From Caballeronia arationis (GTDB lineage Bacteria > Pseudomonadota > Gammaproteobacteria > Burkholderiales > Burkholderiaceae), in assembly GCF_001544975.2 (NCBI RefSeq), contig NZ_FCOG02000037.1, positions 1-64,000 of the forward strand: a stretch of DNA of 64,000 nt. The letters run 5' to 3'. Positions 8,961 through 17,575 of the stretch are shown here, piece after piece (the first letter of the stretch is position 1; each line of letters begins with the position of its first letter). The position numbers and the translations under genes were made by a program. The notes beneath the pieces are model-generated. The model saw only the letters and a program-made list of their open reading frames with translations. It had not been told where the DNA came from and did not search any database.

Positions 8961-9068
8961 TCACATTTGCCCACATCTCATGTTTCCGTTGTTCACGTCG
9001 AACGCGCGGATGTAGTTGTCCGCCGTCGCGCAAACGAGCACGACACCGCCCGCAGTGACCGACGACGG
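8961..9068 (-). pseudogene. PQQ-dependent glucose dehydrogenase remnant
   Basis: The minus-strand frame reads SVTAGGVVLVCATADNYIRA followed by FDVNNGN and then a stop. This is the highly conserved C-terminal blade of membrane-bound quinoprotein glucose dehydrogenases (TAGGLVFIAATxDNYIRAFDVxTG). Only about 35 codons are recognisable, and the usual following segment (LPAGGQATP) is lost or out of frame. It is a scrap of a formerly larger gene. Confidence 0.6.
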
Positions 9069-9238
9069 AGCGGTTGTAAAGTGGTGCGCGTGCGCATTGA
9101 AACGTCATCGCGGCTGCACAGGGCTTGCGTTGCCGTGATGTCCGGAGGATAGCAACCCTTGCACCGGGATAGACGGGCGCGGGAGGTCGGCGGGAGGCCG
9201 TCGTGACCGGTGGTGCGCCGGGCCCTTCGCTGTGTCCT

Positions 9239-9272
9239 CCGTGCCGAAGGGCCGGAGGGCCGAAGGGCACGG
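9239..9272. repeat. Nested inverted repeat (hairpin)
   Basis: Outer arms of 7 bp (CCGTGCC/GGCACGG) and inner arms GGCC/GGCC around GGAG, separated by matching GAAG internal loops. The symmetry is exact over 34 bases. The function is unknown. No T-tract follows, and it lies 142 bases before the MscS gene. Confidence 0.55.
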
Positions 9273-9413
9273 AAGGGGCTGGAGCTCGTGGTGATGTAAG
9301 CTTTAGCCCGTACTCTCGGCACAAAGCACAGCTCGGGCGCGGCGAAGCTTTTCGCAGCAGCGATCGCCGGGCGACCCGGTACTCACAGGGGTGACCTTTC
9401 GGAAGGGGTCTCC

Positions 9414-11948
9414 ATGCACGCATTCATGCGGCGAGAATCGAGCCGTGCCATGGTCTTCGCCAGACGGCTGGCTGGAGCACTTTTGCATGCCGGCTTGTCG
9501 CGCGCCATGGGGTGTGCCTGCTTGTGGCTGTCCGTGACCAGCCTCCTCGTTTTGTCGACTGCGGACATCAATCCGGCGGCAGCCGCGTTGCCTGCTGGGC
9601 TGCAAAACATCATCAACAGCGCGACGGGTGGTCCGGCGCCGCCAGCCTCGCCGGCGCAGGCTGCTTCGGCACCGACGCCTGCCAGCCAGGCCGAAATGAC
9701 GCGCTCGCTGGACAGCCTGATCGGCACGCTGGAGAGCGATCCAAAACGTAAAGAGTTGGTCGCCCAATTGAAGGGGCTGCGTGCAGCGACCCAAAGTACC
9801 GCGCCTGCGGCGCCGGCATCGTCCGGACAGGTTAATAGCGATCTGCTCGGCGCGATTGCATCGGGCATTGCATCTGTCGAGACGGATCTGAGCGAGGGCC
9901 GCACGCCCCTGCATTACTGGGTGGCGCGTTCGAGCGGGGCGGCACAAGAGCTGTGGACCATTCTCCGGGGCGGGAGCGGGCAGTCGTTCGGGCAGGTCCT
10001 GCTCGGCATGATCGCGACGCTTGCGGGCTGGGGCGCATGCGCTGCACTGTTGATCTATCTGCGGCGACGCATCAGTGCGCGCTATGGGTGGAAGGTCGCG
10101 CTCGAACCGAATCCAACGTCGTTGGAACTGTTGAGCTTCGCGTTTTGGCGCACGGCCCCATGGATCATCGGATTCGTGGCAGTGGCGCTGTTTATGCGGG
10201 GAATGCCTGACGCGCTCGGAAGCACGCTCGGGCTTGTGATTGTCTATGCCGTGGTCGCGGGCTCAATCTTCTCTGCGATTTGCCTGATCGTGTTCTCGGC
10301 GTTCAACACGGCGCACCGGCGTGTCGCAGTTCATCAGCTGCTCGCGCAAACCCGCTGGCCGCTTTTCGCGATCGGTGCATGTGGTGCGCTCGGTGACGCG
10401 ACGGCCAATCCGGACGTCACTAGCCTGCTCGGCGTGAACCTCGCCGGGCTCGTGTCGGCATCTGCAAACGTGGCGGCGGCCGTCCTGATCGGCTATTTCG
10501 CGCTTGCTTACCGGCGGCCCGTCACCCATCTGATACGCAATCGCCCGTATGGGCGAAGGCGAGATCACAAACTCGCTACGGAAGCGCTCGACATCCTCGC
10601 ATCGCTCTGGAACATCCCGATTCTTTTGATCGCGATCGCGTCGGTCGTGGCGATCATCGATGCACGCGGTTCGGAAGAGAACGTTTTACGGCCGTCGCTT
10701 CTCAGTGCGCTGTTACTCGTCCTCACGCTCTTCGTGTCAGCACTTCTCATACATGTGACGCGTCGAAGGGACACGCGCGCACACCGTCGCGCGCCGCATT
10801 TGATGCGACTCTTGCGCTTCGCCAGCATGCTGCTTGTCCTTCTGGTGTGGCTCGCGTTCATTCGATTCGAACTGGACGTGTGGAGCGGGCCGATCGCGCG
10901 GATGATCAAGCACAGCGCGATGACACCCAGTTTCAAGCATGCGCTGGTTACGGTCATCGGGACGGTTTTCGGTGCCTGGTTCATATGGATACTTTGCGAC
11001 ACCGCAATTCTCAATACGCTGGGCCCGAGCAGTTCGCGTAGCAAGGCACTCGACCCTGGCGTGCGCGCACGCACGATGTTGCCGCTCGTGCGCAACGCTG
11101 TCTTCACAACGGTTGCAACCCTCGCCGCCATCGTCGCCGCCGCCACACTGGGCGTCAATCTGACGCCTCTCCTGGCGGGCGCTGGCGTGATCGGTCTTGC
11201 AGTCGGCTTCGGTGCAAAGGCGCTCGTCACCGATCTGATCACGGGCCTGTTCATCATTGTTGAGGAGACGATTTCGGTCGGCGACTGGATTGAAATTGAC
11301 GGCAGTCACGCCGGTATCGTCATGGACCTGACGATTCGCACGGTCCGTTTACGTGACGGACAAGGCGCGGTTCACACCATTCCCTTTTCGCAGATCAAGA
11401 TCGTGAAGAACCTGTCGCGCGACTTCGCCAACGCGGTGTTCGAGGTACGGGTGCCGTTCTCCGTTGACCTCGAGGATGTCTCGCGCATGATTGTGGAAGC
11501 GGGCGCAGATCTGCAGCGAGATTTTCGCCTGCGCAAGGAAATACTTGCGCCCGTTGAGGTGTGGGGGCTCGATCGATTCGAGGCCAACTGGATGGTTGTG
11601 AAAGCGCAGATCAAGACGCGGCCGCTGCAGCAGTGGAGCGTGGCGCGCGCCTTTAACGCGAGGCTCAAGCACAAGATGGATGAGGCGGGTATTGAGATTC
11701 CGGTGCCGCATATGCGGCTTCATACGCCGCCGAACGGACCGAACGCAGCGTCGCAGCCTGACGATGGCGACCCGGACGAAAGCGGGCAGGGGATCGATGC
11801 GAACAGTGAGCGCCGACGCAGGCCGGCTACCACCACGCCGCTGGAACAGCGCGTACTCAAAGAGCCGCCCGCGCCGCAGCCACCGGCGAGTCAGAAAGGC
11901 CCCATATCGTCGGCCGATTCGCCGGACAGTGATACTGACCGTCTCTGA
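9414..11948 (+). CDS. MscS-family mechanosensitive channel (YbiO-like, long form)
   Basis: An 844-residue inner-membrane channel that opens on membrane tension to release solutes during hypo-osmotic shock. There is a signal-like N-terminal hydrophobic segment, an Ala/Pro-rich periplasmic stretch to about residue 165, then some ten membrane helices. The MscS core follows: the pore helix LLAGAGVIGLAVGFGAKALV at about 586-605, the beta domain (FIIVEETISVGDWIEIDG), and a C-terminal cytoplasmic cage to about 765. The last 80 residues are a Pro/Ser/Asp-rich tail. The architecture matches large MscS paralogues such as E. coli YbiO rather than the 286-residue MscS. It stands alone and converges on the next gene. 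Confidence 0.92.
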   Translation: MHAFMRRESSRAMVFARRLAGALLHAGLSRAMGCACLWLSVTSLLVLSTADINPAAAALPAGLQNIINSATGGPAPPASPAQAASAPTPASQAEMTRSLDSLIGTLESDPKRKELVAQLKGLRAATQSTAPAAPASSGQVNSDLLGAIASGIASVETDLSEGRTPLHYWVARSSGAAQELWTILRGGSGQSFGQVLLGMIATLAGWGACAALLIYLRRRISARYGWKVALEPNPTSLELLSFAFWRTAPWIIGFVAVALFMRGMPDALGSTLGLVIVYAVVAGSIFSAICLIVFSAFNTAHRRVAVHQLLAQTRWPLFAIGACGALGDATANPDVTSLLGVNLAGLVSASANVAAAVLIGYFALAYRRPVTHLIRNRPYGRRRDHKLATEALDILASLWNIPILLIAIASVVAIIDARGSEENVLRPSLLSALLLVLTLFVSALLIHVTRRRDTRAHRRAPHLMRLLRFASMLLVLLVWLAFIRFELDVWSGPIARMIKHSAMTPSFKHALVTVIGTVFGAWFIWILCDTAILNTLGPSSSRSKALDPGVRARTMLPLVRNAVFTTVATLAAIVAAATLGVNLTPLLAGAGVIGLAVGFGAKALVTDLITGLFIIVEETISVGDWIEIDGSHAGIVMDLTIRTVRLRDGQGAVHTIPFSQIKIVKNLSRDFANAVFEVRVPFSVDLEDVSRMIVEAGADLQRDFRLRKEILAPVEVWGLDRFEANWMVVKAQIKTRPLQQWSVARAFNARLKHKMDEAGIEIPVPHMRLHTPPNGPNAASQPDDGDPDESGQGIDANSERRRRPATTTPLEQRVLKEPPAPQPPASQKGPISSADSPDSDTDRL

Positions 11949-12082
11949 GGATCTATACGGTGTCCGAGGATGCGTGCGTGGCCGCCTCCTCATATCGCAT
12001 GTTGTGCAGCACGATCCGGTCGATGACGCCCACGCTGATTGCGTCGCCTGCTGCGAGCAGGCTTTTGGTGTCGTCAATCGAC

Positions 12083-13231
12083 TCACCATCCGTATCCCAT
12101 CTTGACGAGCAAGGCTTTGTTGCCCTCCTTTCCTAGCGCGAATTCCATATTGGCAACGATGCCCTGAGCAGGCTTAAGGATGTACTGGACTCCAGCGCCC
12201 ACGCTCGGAAAGCGGTTGGCCGAATCTGCGCAGCCGTTACGGTTCGCGCCATACAGGCACGCCACGCCGGCAAAGAGCGTGGCCGTCCAGCGCGCTGCCA
12301 GACGATGGCGTTCCTCGACTTCGAGAGAGGACATGTACTTGCCGAGGTACTCGCCCGTCGTATATCCGCGCAATAACACGGGCGCGTAGGCGCCCGGGGG
12401 TGCGTCCGCCGTCCACTGGTTGCTTTGCCGCACTGCAAATACATTCCCGTCTCCGTGGCTCCAGTATTGCCTGTAGTCGGCCCGGTACACGTTGAAATTG
12501 TTGCTTCCCTCGATACTTTGGCGATAGGCGATGTTGTTCACGTTGAAGTACCACCCGTGCTTCGGCGCGTCCACGATATCCCGTGAATCGTGGTTGATAA
12601 CCAAGCCGACCCCGCCCGCCTTGAAACCGGTCAACCCGAGGACGTTGAGTATGTCATCGTCCAGAGCCGTCTGTCCCACGATCTGGTAGTTGGTGAAAAT
12701 CGCCTGTGCGCCGACGAACCAGTCGCTTTTCAGGCGGTACAGGTAGCGGCCCACCAGCGCCCGCAAGTGGTCGTCGGACTTCAACGGAGTACCGGTCCCG
12801 AGAAAGTTGTCGTAGTCGTTCTTGATCACTCCGCCAACGGCCAGCACGGAAAGCCGATGTTGGTCGTTGGCGAACGATGTTCGGGCGAAGATCGCTGTGG
12901 TCGCGGAATTGGTCGACGTGTACTGTGCGCTGATACCAAACATCGACACTTGCGACTGAGCGTCGAATTTTCGAACGTAAGCGCCGAGTGCACCGAACGA
13001 GGTGCCGAGCTTCGGGTTGTTCGAGAACGTTGGCAAGACCAGCCAAGGCGAAGGCGCTTTTGCCGGCTCCGGAGATTTCGCTGGCTCCTGCGCCTGGATC
13101 GGCTCCTCATCGGCGCGCACGGCGCTACTGATCGCAAGCAGAACGCAGACGCTCAAAGTGGCGGCGTCGAGGCGAACGCTTCGGCGCCGGGTGGCGGGTG
13201 CTGCACCATCAGGCCTTCGCTGACTATGCAT
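12083..13231 (-). CDS. Outer-membrane beta-barrel protein, surface-antigen/Omp85-like
   Basis: A 382-residue exported protein whose beta-strand-rich body resembles the bacterial surface antigen (Omp85-type) barrel without POTRA domains. Visible features are a signal peptide ending near AVRA/DEEP, a Pro/Ala/Lys linker (EEPIQAQEPAKSPEPAKAP), and alternating strands including VGLVINHDSRDIVDAPKHGW (the family's conserved DxRD region), YRQYW, LLRGYTTGEYLGK (an RGY motif as in Omp85 barrels) and a C-terminal aromatic residue (MGYGW). The start at 13231 is chosen because GAAGAGG precedes it; an upstream in-frame ATG would add 32 residues before the signal peptide. The function is unknown. Confidence 0.78.
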   Translation of the reverse strand: MHSQRRPDGAAPATRRRSVRLDAATLSVCVLLAISSAVRADEEPIQAQEPAKSPEPAKAPSPWLVLPTFSNNPKLGTSFGALGAYVRKFDAQSQVSMFGISAQYTSTNSATTAIFARTSFANDQHRLSVLAVGGVIKNDYDNFLGTGTPLKSDDHLRALVGRYLYRLKSDWFVGAQAIFTNYQIVGQTALDDDILNVLGLTGFKAGGVGLVINHDSRDIVDAPKHGWYFNVNNIAYRQSIEGSNNFNVYRADYRQYWSHGDGNVFAVRQSNQWTADAPPGAYAPVLLRGYTTGEYLGKYMSSLEVEERHRLAARWTATLFAGVACLYGANRNGCADSANRFPSVGAGVQYILKPAQGIVANMEFALGKEGNKALLVKMGYGW

Positions 13232-13380
13232 GGCAGGACACCTCTTCCGGGTACCCGTGTGGTTTTTTTGTACTTCCCGTGGCCCCGAATGCGTCTTCGC
13301 GGTCGCCATCGGCAGTATATCTAACACGGACCGATTTCAATCGGGTCGGCTGCTGCCGAATGAAGGACGATCAGCGGCGG

Positions 13381-13587
13381 CTAACACGTCGGTTCGGGTC
13401 CCGAGGCGATGCCGCGCTCGTACACATCCGCGACAGATGCCGTGTAGCCGTTTCCTTCCTGGTCGGTGCCGCGATAGACTTCGTCGCAGAGCACGAAGGC
13501 GCCGACCGACCGCGCGATCTCGCCGACTTCGGTCAGGAATTTTCCGTCCATGAGCTAGCCGGTCGGGTTGTTCGGATTGTTGATCGG
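13381..13587 (-). pseudogene. Class I aminotransferase remnant
   Basis: The minus strand reads INNPNNPTG, an in-frame TAG at 13555-13557, then LMDGKFLTEVGEIARSVG and FVLCDEVYRGTDQ, ASVADVYERGIASG, and a stop. These are the substrate-loop (NNPNNPTG) and PLP-ring Asp (CDEVYRG) regions of fold-type I aminotransferases. The active-site Lys region that should follow is missing, as is the N-terminal half. The internal stop and both truncations make this a dead fragment of about 70 codons out of about 390. Confidence 0.78.
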
Positions 13588-13815
13588 ACGAAAGGCACGG
13601 CGGCGATACGCGCGACATCCTGCGATGTCTGAATGCGAGCGTACGTTGAAAGCAGGCGAATCACCGGCCGAGATCGCGACACGCCGAGCATGTTGCAGTC
13701 GAACAGTACGATCAAGTGGTATGCCAGTGTCGCCGCGCGGGCAGTAAAACGCCGCGCGAACCGTGCCGTCACCGCTCCGGCGGTCTGCTTGAACCTTCTC
13801 AAAACCGAGGTTTGC

Positions 13816-14484
13816 ATGAAGCACTTCTGCCGAAGCACCATTGTCCGTTCCGCGTTCGTCGCATCGGTGGCAATTTGGGCCGGCATCGGGTCGCTGTGCG
13901 CGCCGGAGCACGCGTGGTCGGCTCAAATCGACGACCAGACCGACCCCCAGAGACTCATCCAAACAGTGACGCAGCAAATCCTGGACGAAGTGCGCCAGCA
14001 GGCACTCACGCCGGACGACATCCCGCGCATCATGGATATCGTGAACCGGGACATCCTCCCATACGTCGACTTTCGCCGCACTACGCAGTTCGCGATGGGC
14101 CGCTTCTGGCGCACCTCGACACCCGAGCAACAGAATCAGGTGGTCGAGCAGTTCAAGCTGTTGCTTATCCACACGTATTCCGGCGCGCTCACGCTGATCA
14201 ACACGGATCAGAAATTCGAGTACCCGCCATCGCATACCGTGTCGAGCGACACCGATGCGGTGGTGCGCACGATCGCCTCGGGCAAGAACGGCCAAGTGCA
14301 GATCGACTACCGGCTGTACAAGTCACCCCAGGGTTGGCGCGTCTATGACATGAACGTGCTCGGCGCGTGGCTGATCCAGACCTACCGTACGCAATTCAAC
14401 GACAAGATCCAGCAAAGCGGCGTCGACGGGCTGATCCAGTTTCTCATCGACCGCAACAAGCAACTTGCGTCATCGGCAGCTTGA
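13816..14484 (+). CDS. MlaC/Ttg2D-like periplasmic phospholipid-binding protein
   Basis: A 222-residue periplasmic protein of the MlaC (toluene tolerance Ttg2D) family, which carries phospholipids between outer- and inner-membrane Mla complexes. It has a signal peptide (about residues 1-36, ending AWSA). The family pattern follows: DPQRLIQTVTQQILDEV, DIVNRDILPYVDFRRTTQFA, MGRFWRTSTPEQQNQVVEQF, LLLIHTYSGAL, and the C-terminal WRVYDMNVLGAWLIQTYRTQF. The other mla genes are not adjacent, so this is a detached paralogue. The start at 13816 is the ATG opening the signal peptide; the frame is open further upstream, but without family similarity. Confidence 0.88.
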   Translation: MKHFCRSTIVRSAFVASVAIWAGIGSLCAPEHAWSAQIDDQTDPQRLIQTVTQQILDEVRQQALTPDDIPRIMDIVNRDILPYVDFRRTTQFAMGRFWRTSTPEQQNQVVEQFKLLLIHTYSGALTLINTDQKFEYPPSHTVSSDTDAVVRTIASGKNGQVQIDYRLYKSPQGWRVYDMNVLGAWLIQTYRTQFNDKIQQSGVDGLIQFLIDRNKQLASSAA

Positions 14485-14711
14485 TCCCGATTTCCCATCA
14501 CCTAGTCGCACCGCACGCTTAGCAGATCAGGCTCAAGCAGAACGGCCAATGGCCGCAGTGCACGGCGGATTCAACCGGTCGATTCCGGATGGAACCGAGT
14601 TCCGCTATGAGCCGACATTCCGTGGTGTGACAGAATTTGTTTTTGCCGCCCGACAGCAAGCGCCCGATGCGAACGTCGGGTGTCCCTCTGTAGACATTCG
14701 CGAGAATCCAC

Positions 14712-15146
14712 ATGATTCAAATGAGACGTCCCGAAGACGCGCTCTACGAATTTCAGACCGCTTGGAACAGTCACGACATGGAGTCCTTCGGAGCCTTGTT
14801 CCACGAGGATGCGACATTCGTGAACCGGTTCGGGCACTACGTGCGCGGCGTCGAGGCGATTATCAAGCTGCATGCGCCCATCCACGCAACCATCTACAGC
14901 GATTCCGCGCTTGAGAACGAGCTGATCGACGTGGTCCCGATCCGCGACGATGCGGCGGTCATGCACTTCTGGAGCCGCCTCACGGTCGGTGCTGCTCATC
15001 CGTCGGGCCCGCACGCTGTCGACACGCTGATCCTTGCCGTGCTGACGCGGGAGGTTGACGAGTGGCGAATCAAAGCGCTCGAGAACGTCACCCTGGCGAA
15101 TCCACGCACGGGGGAAGCCGTCTTGAGAGACGGCCGGGGTTTTTGA
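14712..15146 (+). CDS. SnoaL-like/NTF2-fold protein
   Basis: A 144-residue protein of the SnoaL-like/DUF4440 group (SgcJ/EcaC type) with an NTF2-like cone fold. The opening PEDALYEFQTAWNSHDMESF, then LFHEDATFVNRFGHYVRGVE and the late strands VDTLILAVLTREVDEWRIKA are characteristic. Members include ketosteroid isomerase-like enzymes and many proteins of unknown activity, so no reaction is assigned. A strong terminator hairpin overlaps the last codons (15117-15144), so the 3' end of the coding region itself encodes the terminator. Confidence 0.8.
   Translation: MIQMRRPEDALYEFQTAWNSHDMESFGALFHEDATFVNRFGHYVRGVEAIIKLHAPIHATIYSDSALENELIDVVPIRDDAAVMHFWSRLTVGAAHPSGPHAVDTLILAVLTREVDEWRIKALENVTLANPRTGEAVLRDGRGF
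15117..15144 (+). terminator. Rho-independent terminator overlapping the 3' end of the SnoaL-like gene
   Basis: Perfect 7-bp stem GCCGTCT/AGACGGC with a TGAG loop (15117-15134), a short CGGGG, then TTTTT ending at 15144. The stop codon is at 15144-15146, so the terminator lies within the coding sequence. Confidence 0.75.
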
Positions 15147-15611
15147 GCGAGCAAGGAAATTGCTTCGACCACGAACTATGCCGTAGGCGGATGTCCTGCA
15201 GGCGGATCCGTGTGTCCGTCATGGGTCACGAGTGTGAGTTCGCTGACGCAGGAACCCGCTGTCTCGCTGCTCGACACCGCCACCGTCGGCAATCCGCCAC
15301 GTTGCTGACTAAAGAACCCAGTCCGCTCCATTGTCGGTATTTGCCGAGGACTCACCGATTGCGACGACCACGCGCAAACGGCCATTCCAGTTTGGCTGCT
15401 GTCGGTTGCGTCGGATCGAGAGGCTGATGTGGGTCCGATAAGACTCAACTTTCTTGCAGGGGATCAGCTAAAGGCGCACACGAAAGCTGCTCGCTGCGAC
15501 GCGTTTCGGTGTGGATAAAAAACAGCCGGCACGGTGATTGCTGAATTCGTGGTCAAGCAGGCGGCAACCGTCTGCGTTCCATATTTCAGTCCGATCAAGG
15601 AGGGACGGATC
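15147..15611. other. Intergenic region, no recognised gene
   Basis: Open frames on both strands between 15170 and 15450 look mildly protein-like but match no family I recognise and have no ribosome sites. The last 20 bases before 15612 hold AAGGAGGG, the strong ribosome-binding site of the next gene. Confidence 0.35.
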
Positions 15612-15932
15612 ATGAGTAAGGCAATCAACACAATGATCGCGGCCGTCGCCGCACTCACGCTGTCCGGCGGCGTTTATGCACAGGCGGCCGGAGGCTCAAG
15701 CGGGAGCGGTTCGACGGGCAGCACGGCTGGCCCGGCGAACCAGGTCAACGGTGCAACGGGCGGCTACGGCACGCCAGGCACTACCAACTCGGACAGCGGC
15801 ACGGCCGCCAGGTCGTCGAACTCGGGCCTGCCGAGTAGCACGAACAGCAACTCGACGTCTGGCAACAGCGCTCCCAAGAGCAACAACACTCTGGCGACTC
15901 CGAGCGTAGTATCGCCGGCCGCCGGCCAGTAG
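15612..15932 (+). CDS. Small secreted Ser/Gly/Asn/Thr-rich protein
   Basis: A 106-residue protein: a signal peptide (MSKAINTMIAAVAALTLSGG, cleavage after VYAQ), then a low-complexity chain of Gly, Ser, Thr and Asn (GGSSGSGSTGSTAGPAN and similar runs) ending SPAAGQ. No folded domain is apparent. The start is decided by a near-perfect AAGGAGGG ribosome site eight bases upstream. It resembles disordered exported proteins found in Burkholderiaceae; the function is unknown. Two hairpins follow the gene. Confidence 0.72.
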   Translation: MSKAINTMIAAVAALTLSGGVYAQAAGGSSGSGSTGSTAGPANQVNGATGGYGTPGTTNSDSGTAARSSNSGLPSSTNSNSTSGNSAPKSNNTLATPSVVSPAAGQ

Positions 15933-15946
15933 CAGTTTTGATCAAT

Positions 15947-16015
15947 GAAGCGCGAAGCAAACAAGCGCTTCGATCGCATGGGGCGCAGGAGTAGTTGCGA
16001 CCGGCGCCCCAGTTT
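15947..16015 (+). terminator. Two consecutive hairpins after the small secreted gene
   Basis: The first hairpin is GAAGCGC/GCGCTTC at 15947-15970. The second is TGGGGCGC/GCGCCCCA at 15978-16010, followed by GTTTCG. Together they probably end the upstream transcript, although the T-tract is weak. Confidence 0.45.
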
Positions 16016-16155
16016 CGCGGCTAGCAGGCGCTAGATAATACGAGGGACCTACACGGTCCCATGGAGTCGAGCGTCATGGTGCGTGCCGCGATCGCGGCGA
16101 TTTGCTCGTAGCCTCGCGTGCGCCCGGTTCAAAGCTTCGAGCGCCTCGAGGATGA

Positions 16156-16909
16156 TCACGCATTCAACTGAGCCCTGTTTGGGGCATCGACCCACGCACA
16201 GACTTCACCCGTCGCGAGTAGCGCTTCGCCTAGCACGAACCTCGCGTTCGACGCCGCTAGAGCGCGTTGCCGCTCTGCGCCGAAGTTGAACGCAAATGTC
16301 ACGTCTCCTCGTCGGCGCGTGCGCAGTCCTTCGGGCAACGCCTGCATGGCTTGCCGCCTGTTGCAGCAACGCGCGATGCAGTGAGTGCGAGAGCCACGCG
16401 GCTACGTATCGGACGCAGCCGTGACTCACGATCGCGGGCCACCCGTCCTCGAAACGCGTGTCCACTTGCGCATTGCCGTTCGCGCGAACGTGCTCGCGCC
16501 AATGCACGGCGATGCCATTTTCCCCGCCGATCGACAGCGAAGGTTGCAGCGTCGGACGCAATGACTCGACTTCGAGCACCTGCATCGGCAGAACCTGCTG
16601 CAGGGCACCGGGCGGAAGATTGCCGGGAATCGCGAACGCGCCGGTCTTCGATCCGCTTCTCGGACCGAACACCCATTGCGCGGAACTGCGTTCGATCTGC
16701 CGGACGAGCGCGTCGTCGATCACGGCGATGCTCGGCACGACCACGAGCTGGTACCCGGAGAGATCCGCCGTCGCAGGCACGAAATCGACATCGATCCCAA
16801 GTTCGCGCAGCGCCTCATAGTAGTCGAAGGCGAGTGTCTTATAGTCGAAACTCTTGCCATGCCGCTGGATTTCGAACATCCACTGCGTTTCGTAATCGAC
16901 TGCCGCGAC
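16156..16909 (-). pseudogene. GH42 beta-galactosidase C-terminal remnant, frameshifted
   Basis: The minus strand encodes the C-terminal third of a glycoside hydrolase family 42 beta-galactosidase: the trimerisation domain with VDYETQWMFEIQRHGKSFDY, FYEALRELG-type and VVVPSIAVIDDALV segments, an FGPRSGSKTGAF block, and the C-terminal beta domain. A frameshift near 16340 separates this from the final LPEGLRTRRRGDVTFAFNFG segment, which continues in another frame to 16156. The whole N-terminal TIM barrel with the catalytic Glu residues is gone. Its broken end abuts the broken end of the LacI gene on the opposite strand. Confidence 0.85.
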
Positions 16910-17527
16910 CGTGTCCAATGTGCTGCGCAACCGCGAGAAGGTGCCCCCGAGACGGCGGAACGCGTCCTGAAGGCGATCTCCGAGCTCGGTTATCGGCCGA
17001 GCCTTAACGCACGCGCACTTGCGGAGGGTCGATCGTCGACGCTTGCGCTGATGCTCTCGAACCTGTCGAACCCGTTCTACCCCGAGTTTGTCCTGGCCGC
17101 CGAACGCGCCGCGCGCAAGGCGGGTCACTTCCTGATGGTCTGCAACACCGACGACGACGCGGAGATCGGTCGTGCGTATCTGAACCAGATCGCTGGGACG
17201 CTCGCCGATGGCGTGCTCGTGATGAACACCGACATCGCCACCAACGACCTGCTCGCGATCGGCGCGGCGCAGGCGTTGATATCGCTTGGACGTGCCATTC
17301 CGGACGATGTGTCGGTGATCGGCATCACCGACATCCAGTTGGCCAATCAGGTGCATCCCGCGCTGACGACCGTCGCGATCAACACGACCGCAATCGCGGA
17401 GCTGTCCATCGAGAGGCTGATTCGACTTATCCAGCAGCCGGCGCGCACGCCGGAGATGGTGCTGGCGCCACCCCCGGCGCTAGTCGTGCGCGCGTCGACG
17501 GGCGTGCGGCGTTCGCGCGCGCGATGA
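16905..17527 (+). pseudogene. LacI family regulator, truncated, frameshifted and internally deleted
   Basis: The sequence begins inside the HTH domain with ATVSNVLRNREKVP in one frame. After a frameshift near 16945 it continues as PETAERVLKAISELGYRPSL and the effector-domain opening STLALMLSNLSNPFYPEFV. After ADGVLVMNTDI, at about 17240, roughly 100 residues are missing. The frame resumes with ATNDLLAIGAAQALISLG, IPDDVSVIGITD and ends STGVRRSR. Normal LacI proteins have about 330-340 residues with an intact N-terminal HTH. Together with the GH42 remnant it suggests an old sugar-utilisation locus collapsed by deletion. Confidence 0.85.
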
Positions 17528-17575
17528 GCGTTGTTCCGAACGCCCGTTGAGGGTCTTGTCCGCGCCGCTTTTGCG

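Larger units (their letters stand above)
8896..9413. other. Gene-poor stretch with PQQ-dehydrogenase remnant and hairpin
   Basis: Contains a short quinoprotein dehydrogenase remnant on the minus strand (8961-9068) and a striking nested inverted repeat at 9239-9272 (CCGTGCC GAAG GGCC GGAG GGCC GAAG GGCACGG). The hairpin has no T-tract, so it is not an obvious terminator. No intact gene. Confidence 0.5.

Noticed and set aside
13198..13632. Plus-strand ORF across the aminotransferase remnant
   Set aside because: The minus strand carries clear aminotransferase motifs, so the plus frame is a shadow.
15176..15448. Minus-strand ORF of 90 codons
   Set aside because: Mildly protein-like on both strands, with no family match and no ribosome site.
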